From the NCBI RefSeq assembly GCF_014705605.1, contig NZ_JACXIZ010000015.1, positions 124,001-188,000 of the forward strand: a stretch of DNA of 64,000 nucleotides, in the 5' to 3' direction. The DNA is from Paenibacillus sabuli. GTDB taxonomy: Bacteria > Bacillota > Bacilli > Paenibacillales > Paenibacillaceae. This document shows positions 15,076 through 23,156 of the stretch, piece after piece; position 1 is the first letter of the stretch, and each line of letters starts with the position of its first letter. The position numbers were made by a program, and so were the translations under genes. The notes under the pieces were generated by a model. That model did not search any database, had not been told where the DNA came from, and saw only the letters and a program-made list of their open reading frames with translations.

Positions 15076-16937
15076 GCGAATGGACGGTATTGGGCAAGGC
15101 GATGCTGCGGGAACGACGGGATATCGCGATCGCCATTGCCGGCGGATTTTTAGCCGGTGCCGGCGGCGTCGGACTCTTTGCCGCGAGCGGCTATATGGTG
15201 TCGCGGGCGGCATTCGCGCCGCCGCTATACACGCTGATCGTGCTGACCTCGCTGGTCAAGATTCTCGGTCTGCTGCGCGCAGGCAGCCGCTACGGCGAGC
15301 GCCTCTATACCCATCGGGCGACCTTCTCGATCCTGAGCCGGCTGCGGGTCGATTTTTTCAAGCGGCTCGTCCCGCTGGCGCCGGCGATCTTCCGGCGCAG
15401 TCGCAGCGGCGATCTGCTGGCCCGGGTCGTCGGCGACGTGGAGAGTCTGCAGCATTTTTTCCTGCGGGTGGCGTATCCGCCGCTCGTGCTGGCGATGGTC
15501 TTCCTGGCGACGATCCTGTTCGCCTCGGCTTATTCGCTGACGATCGCGGGCCTGCTCGTGCTCGGTCTGCTGGCGGCGGCGGTGCTGGTTCCGGCGCTCG
15601 TCATGCGCGGCCAGCGCGCCAGGCAGCGGCGCGTGCGCCTGCAGCGGGCGGCGCTGTCGACCGACATGACCGAGCTGCTCTACGGCTACCGGGATCTCAA
15701 GGTGTACGGCCAGGCGGAGCGGCGCGAGCGCGCGCTGCACGAGGCGGCGGCGGAGCTGGCGACCGCGCAGCGGGCGTCCGGCCTCAATCTGCTGCGCGGG
15801 CAGACGCTGCATGCGCTCGTCACGCACGGGACCACCTGGGCGGTGCTCGCGGCGGGGGCGTATCTGATCGCAGGCGGCGCGCTGGCCGGCATCTACCTGG
15901 CGATGCTGGTGCTGATCGCCTTCACCGTCTTCGAGGAGGCGGCGGCCGTCGCGACGCTCCCCGCGTACAAGCAGGACAGCGAGCACGCCGCGCAGCGCCT
16001 GGCGGAGACGGTCACGACGGATGATCGCATCGAGCAGCACAGGGGCGCGGCGGCAGCTGGAGGACGCGCGGCGGCAGCCACAGCTAGAGGCGCAACCAAA
16101 GATACTTATCATGACGCAGCGCAAGACCCAGCAGGTGCAGCGGCCCCAGCCGCGGCGCCGCTGCGCGAGCTGGACGCAGGCGAAGCCGGCCCGCCAATGC
16201 TGGAGCTGCGAGATGTGACCTTTCGCTATGCGGACGCGTGGCGGCCCGCCCTTGACGGGGCGAGCCTGCGCATTGCCGCAGGGTCCAAGACCGCGATCGT
16301 CGGCCCGAGCGGCGCCGGCAAGACGACGGTGCTGGAGCTGCTGCTCAAGCTGTACCTGCCGCAGCAAGGCGAGGTCAGCCTCGGCGGAGCGCCGACCGGC
16401 TGCCTGCACGATGCAAGCATCTGGCGCGCATCAAGGGTCGTGCTGCAGCGCAATCATTTTTTTCGCGGAACGATCCGCGACAATCTGCTCGCAGCGGATG
16501 TGCATACGAGCGACGAGGCGATGAGGGCGGCGCTCGAGGACGCGCAGCTCGGAGCCGTGCCGCTGGATGATCCGGTGCTCGAACAAGCGGAGAATCTGTC
16601 CGACGGCGAGAAACAGCGGCTCGCGCTGGCGCGCGCGATGCTGAGGCGCGGACGGCTGTGGCTGCTAGACGAGCCGACGTCCGCGCTCGATGCGGTGACC
16701 GAGGCGCGCATCGTCCGCCGCCTGTTCGAGCGGGCCCGCGGCGACACGCTTGTCTGGATCGGGCACCGGCTCGCCGGTCTGGAGCGGATGGACCAGATCC
16801 TCGTGCTGGACCGGGGCCGGGTGGCCGAGTCCGGCAGCTATGACGAGCTGATGGCCCGCCGCGGCGCGTTCTACGCGATGAAGCAGATCGAGCAGGATGT
16901 GGTCGGACAAAAAATTTCCAAGGAAGGTTTCGAATGA
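15072..16937 (+). CDS. cydC: Thiol/haem ABC exporter subunit CydC
   Basis: 621 residues, GTG start overlapping cydD by 4 bases. An N-terminal exporter membrane domain (GGFLAGAGGVGLFAASGYMVSRAAF, RYGERLYTHRATFSILSRLRV) is followed by an ATPase with GPSGAGKTT, LSDGEKQRLALARA and LLDEPTSALD. These are typical of CydC, the partner of CydD. Like CydD it has an extended Ala/Gly-rich linker (about residues 316-375). Its stop overlaps the ATG of a degraded SDR gene. Confidence 0.92.
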   Translation: MSEWTVLGKAMLRERRDIAIAIAGGFLAGAGGVGLFAASGYMVSRAAFAPPLYTLIVLTSLVKILGLLRAGSRYGERLYTHRATFSILSRLRVDFFKRLVPLAPAIFRRSRSGDLLARVVGDVESLQHFFLRVAYPPLVLAMVFLATILFASAYSLTIAGLLVLGLLAAAVLVPALVMRGQRARQRRVRLQRAALSTDMTELLYGYRDLKVYGQAERRERALHEAAAELATAQRASGLNLLRGQTLHALVTHGTTWAVLAAGAYLIAGGALAGIYLAMLVLIAFTVFEEAAAVATLPAYKQDSEHAAQRLAETVTTDDRIEQHRGAAAAGGRAAAATARGATKDTYHDAAQDPAGAAAPAAAPLRELDAGEAGPPMLELRDVTFRYADAWRPALDGASLRIAAGSKTAIVGPSGAGKTTVLELLLKLYLPQQGEVSLGGAPTGCLHDASIWRASRVVLQRNHFFRGTIRDNLLAADVHTSDEAMRAALEDAQLGAVPLDDPVLEQAENLSDGEKQRLALARAMLRRGRLWLLDEPTSALDAVTEARIVRRLFERARGDTLVWIGHRLAGLERMDQILVLDRGRVAESGSYDELMARRGAFYAMKQIEQDVVGQKISKEGFE

Positions 16938-17381
16938 AATTAACCGGTAAAGTTGCAGTCGTCACTGGAGCCGCTTCAGGTATGGGAAAGGCGATTGCCG
17001 AGTTGTTCGCCGCCGAGGGCGCGAAAGTCGTCGTTTCGGATTTGCGTCTGGAAAGCGCAAACGAGGTCGCGCGGGCCATTGAAGAAAAGGGAGGCAGCGC
17101 GATTGGCATCTCCGCTAACGTGGCGATAGAAGACGACGTGCAGCGGCTTTTTGCGACTACGGTCGATACGTACGGAAGCGTCGATATTCTCATTAATCGG
17201 CACTACGATGAATGCGCCTAATGAATTTGGCTCCAAGCGAGCAATGGCCGGCATCGGAACGAATCCCCGTTCCGGCGAGTCGGAGGAGATTGCGAGGGTG
17301 GCGCTATTCCTTGCCTCCGAGGATTCCGCCTTTGTCAACGGCGCGGTCGTCACGGCGGACGCGGGCTGGACAGCGTACTAA
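16934..17381 (+). pseudogene. SDR-family oxidoreductase with internal deletion and frameshift
   Basis: The first part (16934-17221) reads KVAVVTGAASGMGKAIAELFAAEGAKVVVSDL...YGSVDILIN and then goes out of frame. The SDR C-terminus resumes in another frame (from about 17206): TMNAPNEFGSKRAMAGIG...EEIARVALFLASEDSAFVNGAVVTADAGWTAY. About 100 residues, including the catalytic Ser, Tyr and Lys, are missing at the junction near 17195-17210. The cofactor-binding N-terminus could still be made as a 95-residue stub, since its ATG overlaps cydC. Classified as a pseudogene. Confidence 0.85.
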
Positions 17382-17410
17382 AGCTTCGCGTCCTTGCGTC
17401 CTTGCAAACA

Positions 17411-17466
17411 ACGCAAGCACCTGCGCGTCGGTTGGTTCTTCCCGCGCGCAGGTGCTTGTTTTGCGT
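17411..17466. terminator. Bidirectional terminator between SDR relic and MFS gene
   Basis: ACGCAAGCACCTGCGCG pairs with CGCGCAGGTGCTTG...TTGCGT, with T-rich flanks readable from the plus strand. It separates convergent transcription units. Confidence 0.75.
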
Positions 17467-17482
17467 TAAATGCTACGCTTCC

Positions 17483-18979
17483 TTAATGACTGGCCATCGC
17501 GCTCTCCGCAGCGGCGCCGGCTTGCTTGGCGTCCTTGGGCGCGGGCTGAATGCGCCGCATGAACAAGGCGATCACGAAGCCCGCCATCGCCAGGCCCGAG
17601 GTGAGCAGGAACGTATCGCCGAAGCCCGTCACCGCGGCCTCCAATGGATTAGAGCCGGTATAACTCGCCATCAGCGACTCGGTGTGCGACGAGAGGTAGC
17701 CGGTCAGTCCGGCAACTGCGAACGAGATGACCACCTGCTGCGCCGAATTGGTAAGCGGGGTGACGCGATTCACCAGCTCGCGCGGCGCGGCGCTGAGAAT
17801 GTACGTATTCATCGTCATCATCGACAGCCCCATGCCGGCCCCGAGCAGGAACAGGTTCGCCATGATGGCAAAGGTCGGACGATCGAGCGTAATCTGCGAC
17901 ATGATGAGCAGCGCCGTAGCGATGAAGACCGTGCCCGCAATGACAATCGGCTTGGCACCGATCCTGTCGTACAGGCGGCCGCCGATCGGCATGAACAGCA
18001 TCGAGCCCAGCGCCTGCGGCAGCAGGATGAGTCCGGTCTCCAGCGGCGAGAAGCCCTTGACCTGCTGGAGCAGCAGCGGGAACAGGATGATCGAGCCGAA
18101 TAAGGCCGCGAACAGAATCCAGAGCAAAACGATGCCCTGCGTGAAGGCCAGACTGCGGAACACGCGCAGCTCCAGTAGCGGCTGGCGATGGCGCAGCTCG
18201 ACGATAATGAACAGTATCAGCGCCACGCCCCCTACGATCAATCCGCTCAAGGTGCGGGCCGAGCCCCAGTCCGCGCCGCCCTCGCTGACGCCGAACGCCA
18301 GCATGGCGAATGCGATCGGACCGAGGATCATGCCGAGGATATCCAGTGCGGGCGGCTTGGCACGGTCGAATACGGGCAGATACCGCAAGCCGACGATCAC
18401 GGCGGCGACGCCGATCGGCACGTTGATTAGGAAGATCCATTGCCACGACACATATTCGACGAAATAACCCGAGAGCACCGGACCGAGCGCCGGCGCGAGC
18501 AGGATCGGAATGCCCAGCACGCCCATCACGGCGCCGCGCTTGTCGGGCGGCGAGAGCCGAAAGACCAGCGCCATCCCGATCGGCGCCACCATGCCGCCAC
18601 CCAGTCCCTGGATGACGCGATAGATGATCAGCTCCGTCGGATTAGTCGCCAGCGCGCACAGCGCCGAGCCGATCGTGAACAGAATGATGGTGGCGACGAA
18701 TACACGCTTGGGCGAAAAGCGGTCGCTGAGCCAACCCGCCAGCGGGATGACGGCGGATAACGCGAGCGTATAGCCGGTCACCGCCCACTGCAGGGTGTGC
18801 AGCGGCGTGTCGAATTCGATGACGAGCGACGGTATGGCATTGTTGACGACCGTCGTGTCGAGGATGACCATGAACATCCCGATGATGATGGCAAGTAGAG
18901 GAGGCAGCAGCTTGAGAAGCGAGAATTCAGCCTCCGTCGCTGCGTGCCCCGCCGGGGAGGACGCTTTGGGTCCGGTCAT
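17483..18979 (-). CDS. DHA2-family MFS drug efflux transporter
   Basis: 498 residues with about 14 membrane helices. Marks: DTTVVNNAIPSL after helix 1 (motif D1), WLSDRFSPKRVF (motif A), GLGGGMVAPIGMALVF, and LGPVLSGYFVEYVSWQWIFLINVPIG (motif C region). The family (EmrB/QacA, LmrB) expels drugs by proton antiport. Divergent from the TetR gene at 19144; a palindrome overlaps its -10 box, pointing to repression by that regulator. Substrate not predictable. Confidence 0.9.
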   Translation of the reverse strand: MTGPKASSPAGHAATEAEFSLLKLLPPLLAIIIGMFMVILDTTVVNNAIPSLVIEFDTPLHTLQWAVTGYTLALSAVIPLAGWLSDRFSPKRVFVATIILFTIGSALCALATNPTELIIYRVIQGLGGGMVAPIGMALVFRLSPPDKRGAVMGVLGIPILLAPALGPVLSGYFVEYVSWQWIFLINVPIGVAAVIVGLRYLPVFDRAKPPALDILGMILGPIAFAMLAFGVSEGGADWGSARTLSGLIVGGVALILFIIVELRHRQPLLELRVFRSLAFTQGIVLLWILFAALFGSIILFPLLLQQVKGFSPLETGLILLPQALGSMLFMPIGGRLYDRIGAKPIVIAGTVFIATALLIMSQITLDRPTFAIMANLFLLGAGMGLSMMTMNTYILSAAPRELVNRVTPLTNSAQQVVISFAVAGLTGYLSSHTESLMASYTGSNPLEAAVTGFGDTFLLTSGLAMAGFVIALFMRRIQPAPKDAKQAGAAAESAMASH

Positions 18980-19012
18980 AGCGCGTTCTTCCTTTCTTTC
19001 CGGGTGCCTGTG

Positions 19013-19120
19013 TTGACACCAACCGTCGATTGCGGTATTTTTACCTTACAGTTTTCTAAAAAACCAACAGGTCACAATCGGTATAGGCATAGTTATACTC
19101 GGATGATGGGCGGTTGTCAA
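19013..19120. promoter_or_regulatory. Divergent MFS/TetR promoters with palindromes
   Basis: Minus-strand promoter for the MFS gene: TTGACA (reads tgtcaa at 19115-19120), 17-base spacer, TATAAC (19092-19097). Plus-strand candidate: TTGACA (19013-19018), 17-base spacer, TATTTT (19036-19041). Palindromes overlap both -10 boxes: GGTATTTTTACC (19035-19046) and GTATA...TATAC (19081-19098). They are the best operator candidates for the TetR protein. Confidence 0.55.
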
Positions 19121-19143
19121 CTTTTATTTGCCTGGAGGCTGCC

Positions 19144-20043
19144 ATGAGCATTGCAAAGAATAAAATACTGGTCTCGGCCGAGCGGCTGTTTGCGGAAAAA
19201 GGGTATGAATCGACCTCGATTCAGGACATCGCCGACGATTGCAGCGTCGCGAAGGGATCGCTCTACAAGTTTTTTTCCTCGAAGGAGGCCCTTTATATTG
19301 AACTGCTGGAGCATCGCCATTCGACGATGCTTGAGGAAGTGGAACGGATTCGCGGCGATGCTGCGTTGACGAAGCGGGAGCAATTCGTGCGGATCACCGA
19401 ATATCAAATGTCCTTTTTTTTACGTCACGGCTTTTTTTTGCGCAATGCCCATCGCGAGGCGCCGCCGATTCCCAAGGACCAGATCGCGCCGCATGTGCAG
19501 CGCATCAAGGGGAGGCTGCTCGGGGTCAACCGGCATGTCGTGATCGATTGCTACGGCGCGGAACTGGAGCCGTACAGCTGGGAGGCGGTCGTCATCCTGA
19601 ACGCCATCGCCAAGGAATGCCTGCATCTGATCATTCTCTACGACAAGCCGCTGAGCGTGCCGGAGCTGGCCGAGTATCTGGTGGACCGTATGGACGACAT
19701 TGTGGAAGGCTTGGTCCGTCGCGGCAAGCCGCCGCTCCTGCCGGAGGCGGTCATGACGGATTTTGTCGATGAGTCCTCCGAGGAGGCCGGACGGTGCGCG
19801 GCTCGCTGTGCGGGCATGCTCTACGAGATGATCCGCACGACGATCGGGGAGCTGAGCGTGCCCAATGCGCGCAAGCGCGAGCTGGAGCAAGTGCTGGACC
19901 TGCTGCGGGAGGAGGGGCGCCAGCCGGAGCCGCGCAAGTTCCTGATCCTCGCGCTGACGGGCGAGCTCGGACGCGAGCACGAGCTCGCCTCCTACGCGGA
20001 CCGCATCCGGCTGTGGACGGAGAAGCAGCAGCTCAAGGACTGA
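19144..20043 (+). CDS. TetR/AcrR-family transcriptional regulator
   Basis: 299 residues. The N-terminal TetR helix-turn-helix is clear: KILVSAERLFAEKGYESTSIQDIADDCSVAKGSLYKFFSSKEALYIELLE. The C-terminal ligand domain is longer than average. ATG 19144 with CTGGAGG at 19132-19138. It is divergent from the MFS pump and probably represses it. The downstream region is repeat-rich. Confidence 0.9.
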   Translation: MSIAKNKILVSAERLFAEKGYESTSIQDIADDCSVAKGSLYKFFSSKEALYIELLEHRHSTMLEEVERIRGDAALTKREQFVRITEYQMSFFLRHGFFLRNAHREAPPIPKDQIAPHVQRIKGRLLGVNRHVVIDCYGAELEPYSWEAVVILNAIAKECLHLIILYDKPLSVPELAEYLVDRMDDIVEGLVRRGKPPLLPEAVMTDFVDESSEEAGRCAARCAGMLYEMIRTTIGELSVPNARKRELEQVLDLLREEGRQPEPRKFLILALTGELGREHELASYADRIRLWTEKQQLKD

Positions 20044-20100
20044 GTTGGAAAAGGCAGGCGATGTCCATTCGGCTGCAGTGAAAAGAATCCAATTCATCGC

Positions 20101-20290
20101 GTCGCAGTCCGTATGAATACAGTCCGTACCGTCGTAGTCCGTATGAATACAGTCCGCACGTTCGCAGGCGATATAAAAGAAGGCCACACGGCAGTCCATA
20201 CAGTTGTAGTCGCTATAAACGCAGTCTACGCGGGCGCAGTCGTTACAGTCGTAGTCGCTAAACGCATTCCACGCGAGCGCAGTCGATTCG
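20101..20290. repeat. Degenerate short repeats around a GCAGTC/TAGTC core
   Basis: CGCAGTCCGTATGAATACAG-like units recur about every 15-45 bases (20104, 20135 and onward: GTAGTCCGTATGAATACAGTCCG, GTAGTCGCTATAAACGCAGTC, GTAGTCGCTAAACGC). Both strands are open but no homology is recognisable. Looks like decayed tandem duplications rather than a gene. Confidence 0.5.
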
Positions 20291-20315
20291 AATATCTGAA
20301 TGGACTGAATCAAAA

Positions 20316-20367
20316 TTGACATTGGAGTCTCAGGTGTCCTATAGTGAATGAGACACCAAATGGTATC
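20316..20367 (+). promoter_or_regulatory. Promoter with GGTGTC operators (ArsR-SRPBCC operon)
   Basis: TTGACA (20316-20321), 18-base spacer, TATAGT (20340-20345). GGTGTCC abuts the -10 box (20333-20339), and a 16-bp palindrome GACACCAAATGGTATC lies just downstream (20352-20367). The same GGTGTC(C/T)-TATA layout with the same 18-base spacer is found at 28594-28623 and 31197-31226. The next gene in this direction is the ArsR regulator at 20803, beyond a tandem-repeat block. Confidence 0.65.
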
Positions 20368-20438
20368 TAATGGAGTAAACGTCTGGCGAGTCTTTTGCCA
20401 AGAAGTCGCATTGACCCGGAGGGTCAAGTAGAGACGGC

Positions 20439-20752
20439 GTCAATAAGCGCAAAATGTGAGGCTACTGCACCGAATTCGTGCCAAACCCGTCATTAAGCGC
20501 AAAATGTGAGGCTACTGCGCCGAATTCGTGCCAGCCGCGTCAATAAGCGTAAAATGTGAGGCTACTGCGCCGAATGCGTGCCAGCCGAGTCAATAAGCGC
20601 AAAATGTGAGGCTATTGCGCCGAATTCGCGCCAGCCGCGTCAATAAGCGCAAAATGTGAGGCTACTGCGCCGAATTCGCGCCAGCCGCGTCAATAAGCGC
20701 AAAATGTGAGGCTATTGCGCCGAATTCGCGCCAGCCGCGTCAATAAGCGCAT
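20439..20752. repeat. Six 50-bp tandem repeats plus a partial seventh
   Basis: Units begin at 20439, 20489, 20539, 20589, 20639 and 20689, each starting GTCAWTAAGCGYAAAATGTG and ending near GCCAGCCGC, with a partial unit at 20739-20752. Units 4-6 are nearly identical and unit 1 is most divergent. There are no variable spacers, so this is not CRISPR. The block lies between the GGTGTC promoter and the ArsR gene. A G+C-rich TTGACCCGGAGGGTCAA palindrome precedes it (about 20411-20427). Confidence 0.92.
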
Positions 20753-20802
20753 ATACCGATGCTGCACGAAATGACTAGCCAAGCCAGAAGGGGGTGGGGG
20801 TC

Positions 20803-21129
20803 ATGCAGACCGCCCACGTGCGCGACGTGTTCGAGGCCATCGCAGATCCGACCCGGCGCGAGCTGATTCATCTGCTTGCCGGAGCGGAGGAACGGCCGCT
20901 GCACGAGCTGACGCCGCAATTTCAGATGGGACGGACCGCGGTGTCCAAGCATTTGACGATTCTGAAGGAAGCGGGCCTGGTCCGCGATCGCAAGGTCGGG
21001 CGGGAGACCCGATTTCGTCTCAATCCCGCGCCGCTGCGCGAGGTGCAGGATTGGGTCGCGCACTACAGCAAGTTTTGGAACGCTAATCTGATGCGCCTGG
21101 GCCAACTTTTGGAGGAGGAAGAAGAATGA
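20803..21129 (+). CDS. ArsR-family (SdpR-type) repressor
   Basis: 108 residues with the winged-helix pattern VFEAIADPTRRELIHLLAGAEERPLHELTPQFQMGRTAVSKHLTILKEAGLVRDRKVGRETRFRLNPAPLREVQDWV. This subclass lacks metal-binding cysteines and is commonly paired with an SRPBCC (AHSA1) protein, as here, where the stop overlaps the next ATG by 4 bases. ATG 20803 follows GGGGGTGGGGG; GTG 20794 is an alternative. Probably autoregulatory through the GACACC/GGTGTC sites. Confidence 0.88.
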   Translation: MQTAHVRDVFEAIADPTRRELIHLLAGAEERPLHELTPQFQMGRTAVSKHLTILKEAGLVRDRKVGRETRFRLNPAPLREVQDWVAHYSKFWNANLMRLGQLLEEEEE

Positions 21130-21524
21130 GCCTGTCTCTGACGCTGGACTATCAATACAAGACGACCATTCCCAAGCTGTGGTCGGCCCTGACCGATCCC
21201 GGCAAGCTGGAGAAGTGGGTGCTGCCGAACAATTTCAAACCGATCGAGGGCCATCGCTTTCAGTTCCGCAACGAGCCGAATCCATTCTGGGACGGCATCA
21301 TTGACGGAGAAGTGCTGCTCGTCGATGAGCCGCGCAAGCTGTCTTACTCATGGGCTGTCGGGGAAGAGAAGCATGTCGTGACCTGGACGATTCGAGATCT
21401 GGGCGACGGGCATGTGAATCTGCACCTCGAGCAGACCGGCATTACCAACGAACAGGGGCTGGCGGGCGCCAAGCATGGCTGGACACAGTGGTGCGGCCAA
21501 TTGAACGAGGTGCTGGCGGCGTAA
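21126..21524 (+). CDS. SRPBCC/AHSA1-domain protein
   Basis: 132 residues of the START-like helix-grip fold: YQYKTTIPKLWSALTDPGKLEKWVLPNNFKPIEGHRFQFR..., ending ANEQGLAGAKHGWTQWCGQLNEVL-like (GxxxGWxxxLxxL signature). The fold binds a hydrophobic ligand; in ArsR-SRPBCC pairs the ligand is usually unknown. Translationally coupled to ArsR. Followed by a short repeat region and a terminator. Confidence 0.88.
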   Translation: MSLSLTLDYQYKTTIPKLWSALTDPGKLEKWVLPNNFKPIEGHRFQFRNEPNPFWDGIIDGEVLLVDEPRKLSYSWAVGEEKHVVTWTIRDLGDGHVNLHLEQTGITNEQGLAGAKHGWTQWCGQLNEVLAA

Positions 21525-21587
21525 CAATCAGAATGTGTGTCGCCTATCGCGCGGCCTGACGGTTCACCCGCAAGACAAAACAAAATC

Positions 21588-21670
21588 GTCTAACGCCCCT
21601 TCAGCGGCGATGCGCATGCGTTGCGCGACGTCTAACTTCATCTTTGGCGGCGATGCGCGTTTCGTTCGTC
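21588..21670. repeat. Two imperfect 41-42-bp tandem units
   Basis: Units start GTCTAAC at 21588 and 21630, both containing GCGGCGATGCGC. The second shares an exact 22-base match (21646-21667) with the cydA leader repeat at 10508-10529, so this is a dispersed element. Confidence 0.6.
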
Positions 21671-21703
21671 TGCCGCTATTCACTTGGCGGGCTCCAATAC
21701 AAT

Positions 21704-21749
21704 AACAAAAGAACCTTCGCCCCCTGATCGGGAGGAAGGTTCTTTTGTT
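21704..21749. terminator. Bidirectional terminator
   Basis: AACAAAAGAACCTTC and GAAGGTTCTTTTGTT form a 15-bp perfect stem with A/T-rich outer part. It serves the minus-strand sugar ABC operon and probably the plus-strand SRPBCC gene. Confidence 0.85.
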
Positions 21750-21766
21750 GCGTTCAACTTTCAAGC

Positions 21767-23071
21767 TTATTGCTTGGACAGTTGCTCCCACGTCTTCTGG
21801 AATTGCTGCAGCATCTCGTCCTTGCCGAGCTGTCCGCCGACGTAGGCTTGCATCGCATCGGCGAAGGCGTTGCTCGTCGCTTCGCCGCCCGGGAACTTGA
21901 ACCAGTTCCAGCTCAGCGTCTTGCCTTCCTGGCTGTAGGCGATAATGTCCGCAGCGAGCTGACCGAGCAGGCTATCATCGGCTTCGATGTTGGTGAAGGC
22001 CGGGATGAACTTGAATTCCTCGGTGATGTAGCGCTGGCCGACCTCGGAGCTGACCATCCAGTCGAGGAAGGCCTTGGCTTCTTCCTTGACGGCCGAGTTT
22101 TTGTGCACGACCCAGTTGTTCGGCACGCCGACCGGCAGCTTATCCATCGCCGCGGCGTCGTCGTTGATCGGCATCGGCAGGAATCCGATGTTGATGTCCG
22201 GATTCGTCTCGGAGATCGCCACCTGCGTCCAGTTGCCCTGCTGCGTCATCGCGGCCTTGCCAAGTGCGAACTCGGTGACCTGGGTGTTGTAGTCGGTCTG
22301 CAGCGGGTTGGCGCCGCCATACTCAAGCGTCAGGTCGAACAGCTGCGTCCATTGCTCGAACACTTCGTTGCCCGGAATCGAGCTGGTCCCGTCATTGAGG
22401 GACGCGATGAAGGCATCGGGATCGTCCTGCTGCGCAAACGGAATGTTGACGAAGTGGTTGCCGAGCACCCACCATTCGCCGTAGCCGTTGATGAATGGCT
22501 GGATGTCCGCTGCCTTCAGCTTGTCTGCCGCCGCCCTGAGCTCGGAGAGCGTCGTGGGCAGCTCGGTGATCCCGGCCTGCTCGAACAGGTCCTTGTTGTA
22601 AATGAAGCCATAGCCTTCGAGATTGAGCGGCTGGCCGTACAGCTTGCCGTCCTTGGTCATCGGCTCCTTGGCGACGTCGACGAGTTGGTCGACCCAGGGC
22701 TCGTCGGACAGGTCTTCGAGATGCTCGACCCACAGGTCGAGGTCGCTGAAGCCGCCATTGTTGAAGATGTCGGGCTTGTCGTTGGAATTGAACTTCGCCT
22801 TGAGCGCCGCGCCGTAATCCGCGCCGCCGCCGACGGTCTCCAGCTCGATGTTGATGTTCGGATGCTCCGATTCGTATGCCTCGATCATCTTGGTCAATTG
22901 CTCGGCGATCTCGACCTTGAACTGGAACATCTTGATCGTCACTTGCTCGCCGTCGCCGCCGCTTCCGGAGCCGGAGCCGCCGTCAGAGCCGCCCGAGTTC
23001 GAGCCGCAGCCGGACAGGACGAGCGACAGCGTCATGGCAGTCGATAGTGTGGCCGTCATCCATTTTTTCAT
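21767..23071 (-). CDS. Extracellular solute-binding lipoprotein (family 1, sugar ABC importer)
   Basis: 434 residues. ATG 23071 gives a lipoprotein signal MKKWMTATLSTAMTLSLVLS with lipobox LSGC, then a Gly/Ser-rich linker, and sits after GGGAGG (about 23080-23085). The body (TIKMFQFKVEIAEQLTKMIEAYESEHPNINIELETVGGGADYGAALKAKF..., FVNIPFAQQDDP, GKAAMTQQGNWTQVAI) is typical of carbohydrate-binding proteins of CUT1 importers. Encoded last, behind the two permeases. No ATPase in the operon, as usual when a shared MsmX-type ATPase is used. Confidence 0.92.
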   Translation of the reverse strand: MKKWMTATLSTAMTLSLVLSGCGSNSGGSDGGSGSGSGGDGEQVTIKMFQFKVEIAEQLTKMIEAYESEHPNINIELETVGGGADYGAALKAKFNSNDKPDIFNNGGFSDLDLWVEHLEDLSDEPWVDQLVDVAKEPMTKDGKLYGQPLNLEGYGFIYNKDLFEQAGITELPTTLSELRAAADKLKAADIQPFINGYGEWWVLGNHFVNIPFAQQDDPDAFIASLNDGTSSIPGNEVFEQWTQLFDLTLEYGGANPLQTDYNTQVTEFALGKAAMTQQGNWTQVAISETNPDINIGFLPMPINDDAAAMDKLPVGVPNNWVVHKNSAVKEEAKAFLDWMVSSEVGQRYITEEFKFIPAFTNIEADDSLLGQLAADIIAYSQEGKTLSWNWFKFPGGEATSNAFADAMQAYVGGQLGKDEMLQQFQKTWEQLSKQ

Positions 23072-23156
23072 GTGTAAAGACCTCCCGTATTGGAATCCTA
23101 GCAGAATAGGGCGTAACCTTGTCAAGTTGCAGCTTCCTCTGGTCAATCGTCGCCGC

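Noticed and set aside
13003-15213. 736-codon reading frame on the minus strand opposite cydD
   Set aside because: Antisense shadow of a G+C-rich gene; Arg/Gln/Ala-rich low-complexity translation, no ribosome binding site, no family resemblance.
20439-20752. CRISPR array
   Set aside because: The 50-bp units are contiguous with no variable spacers and there are no cas genes in the window.
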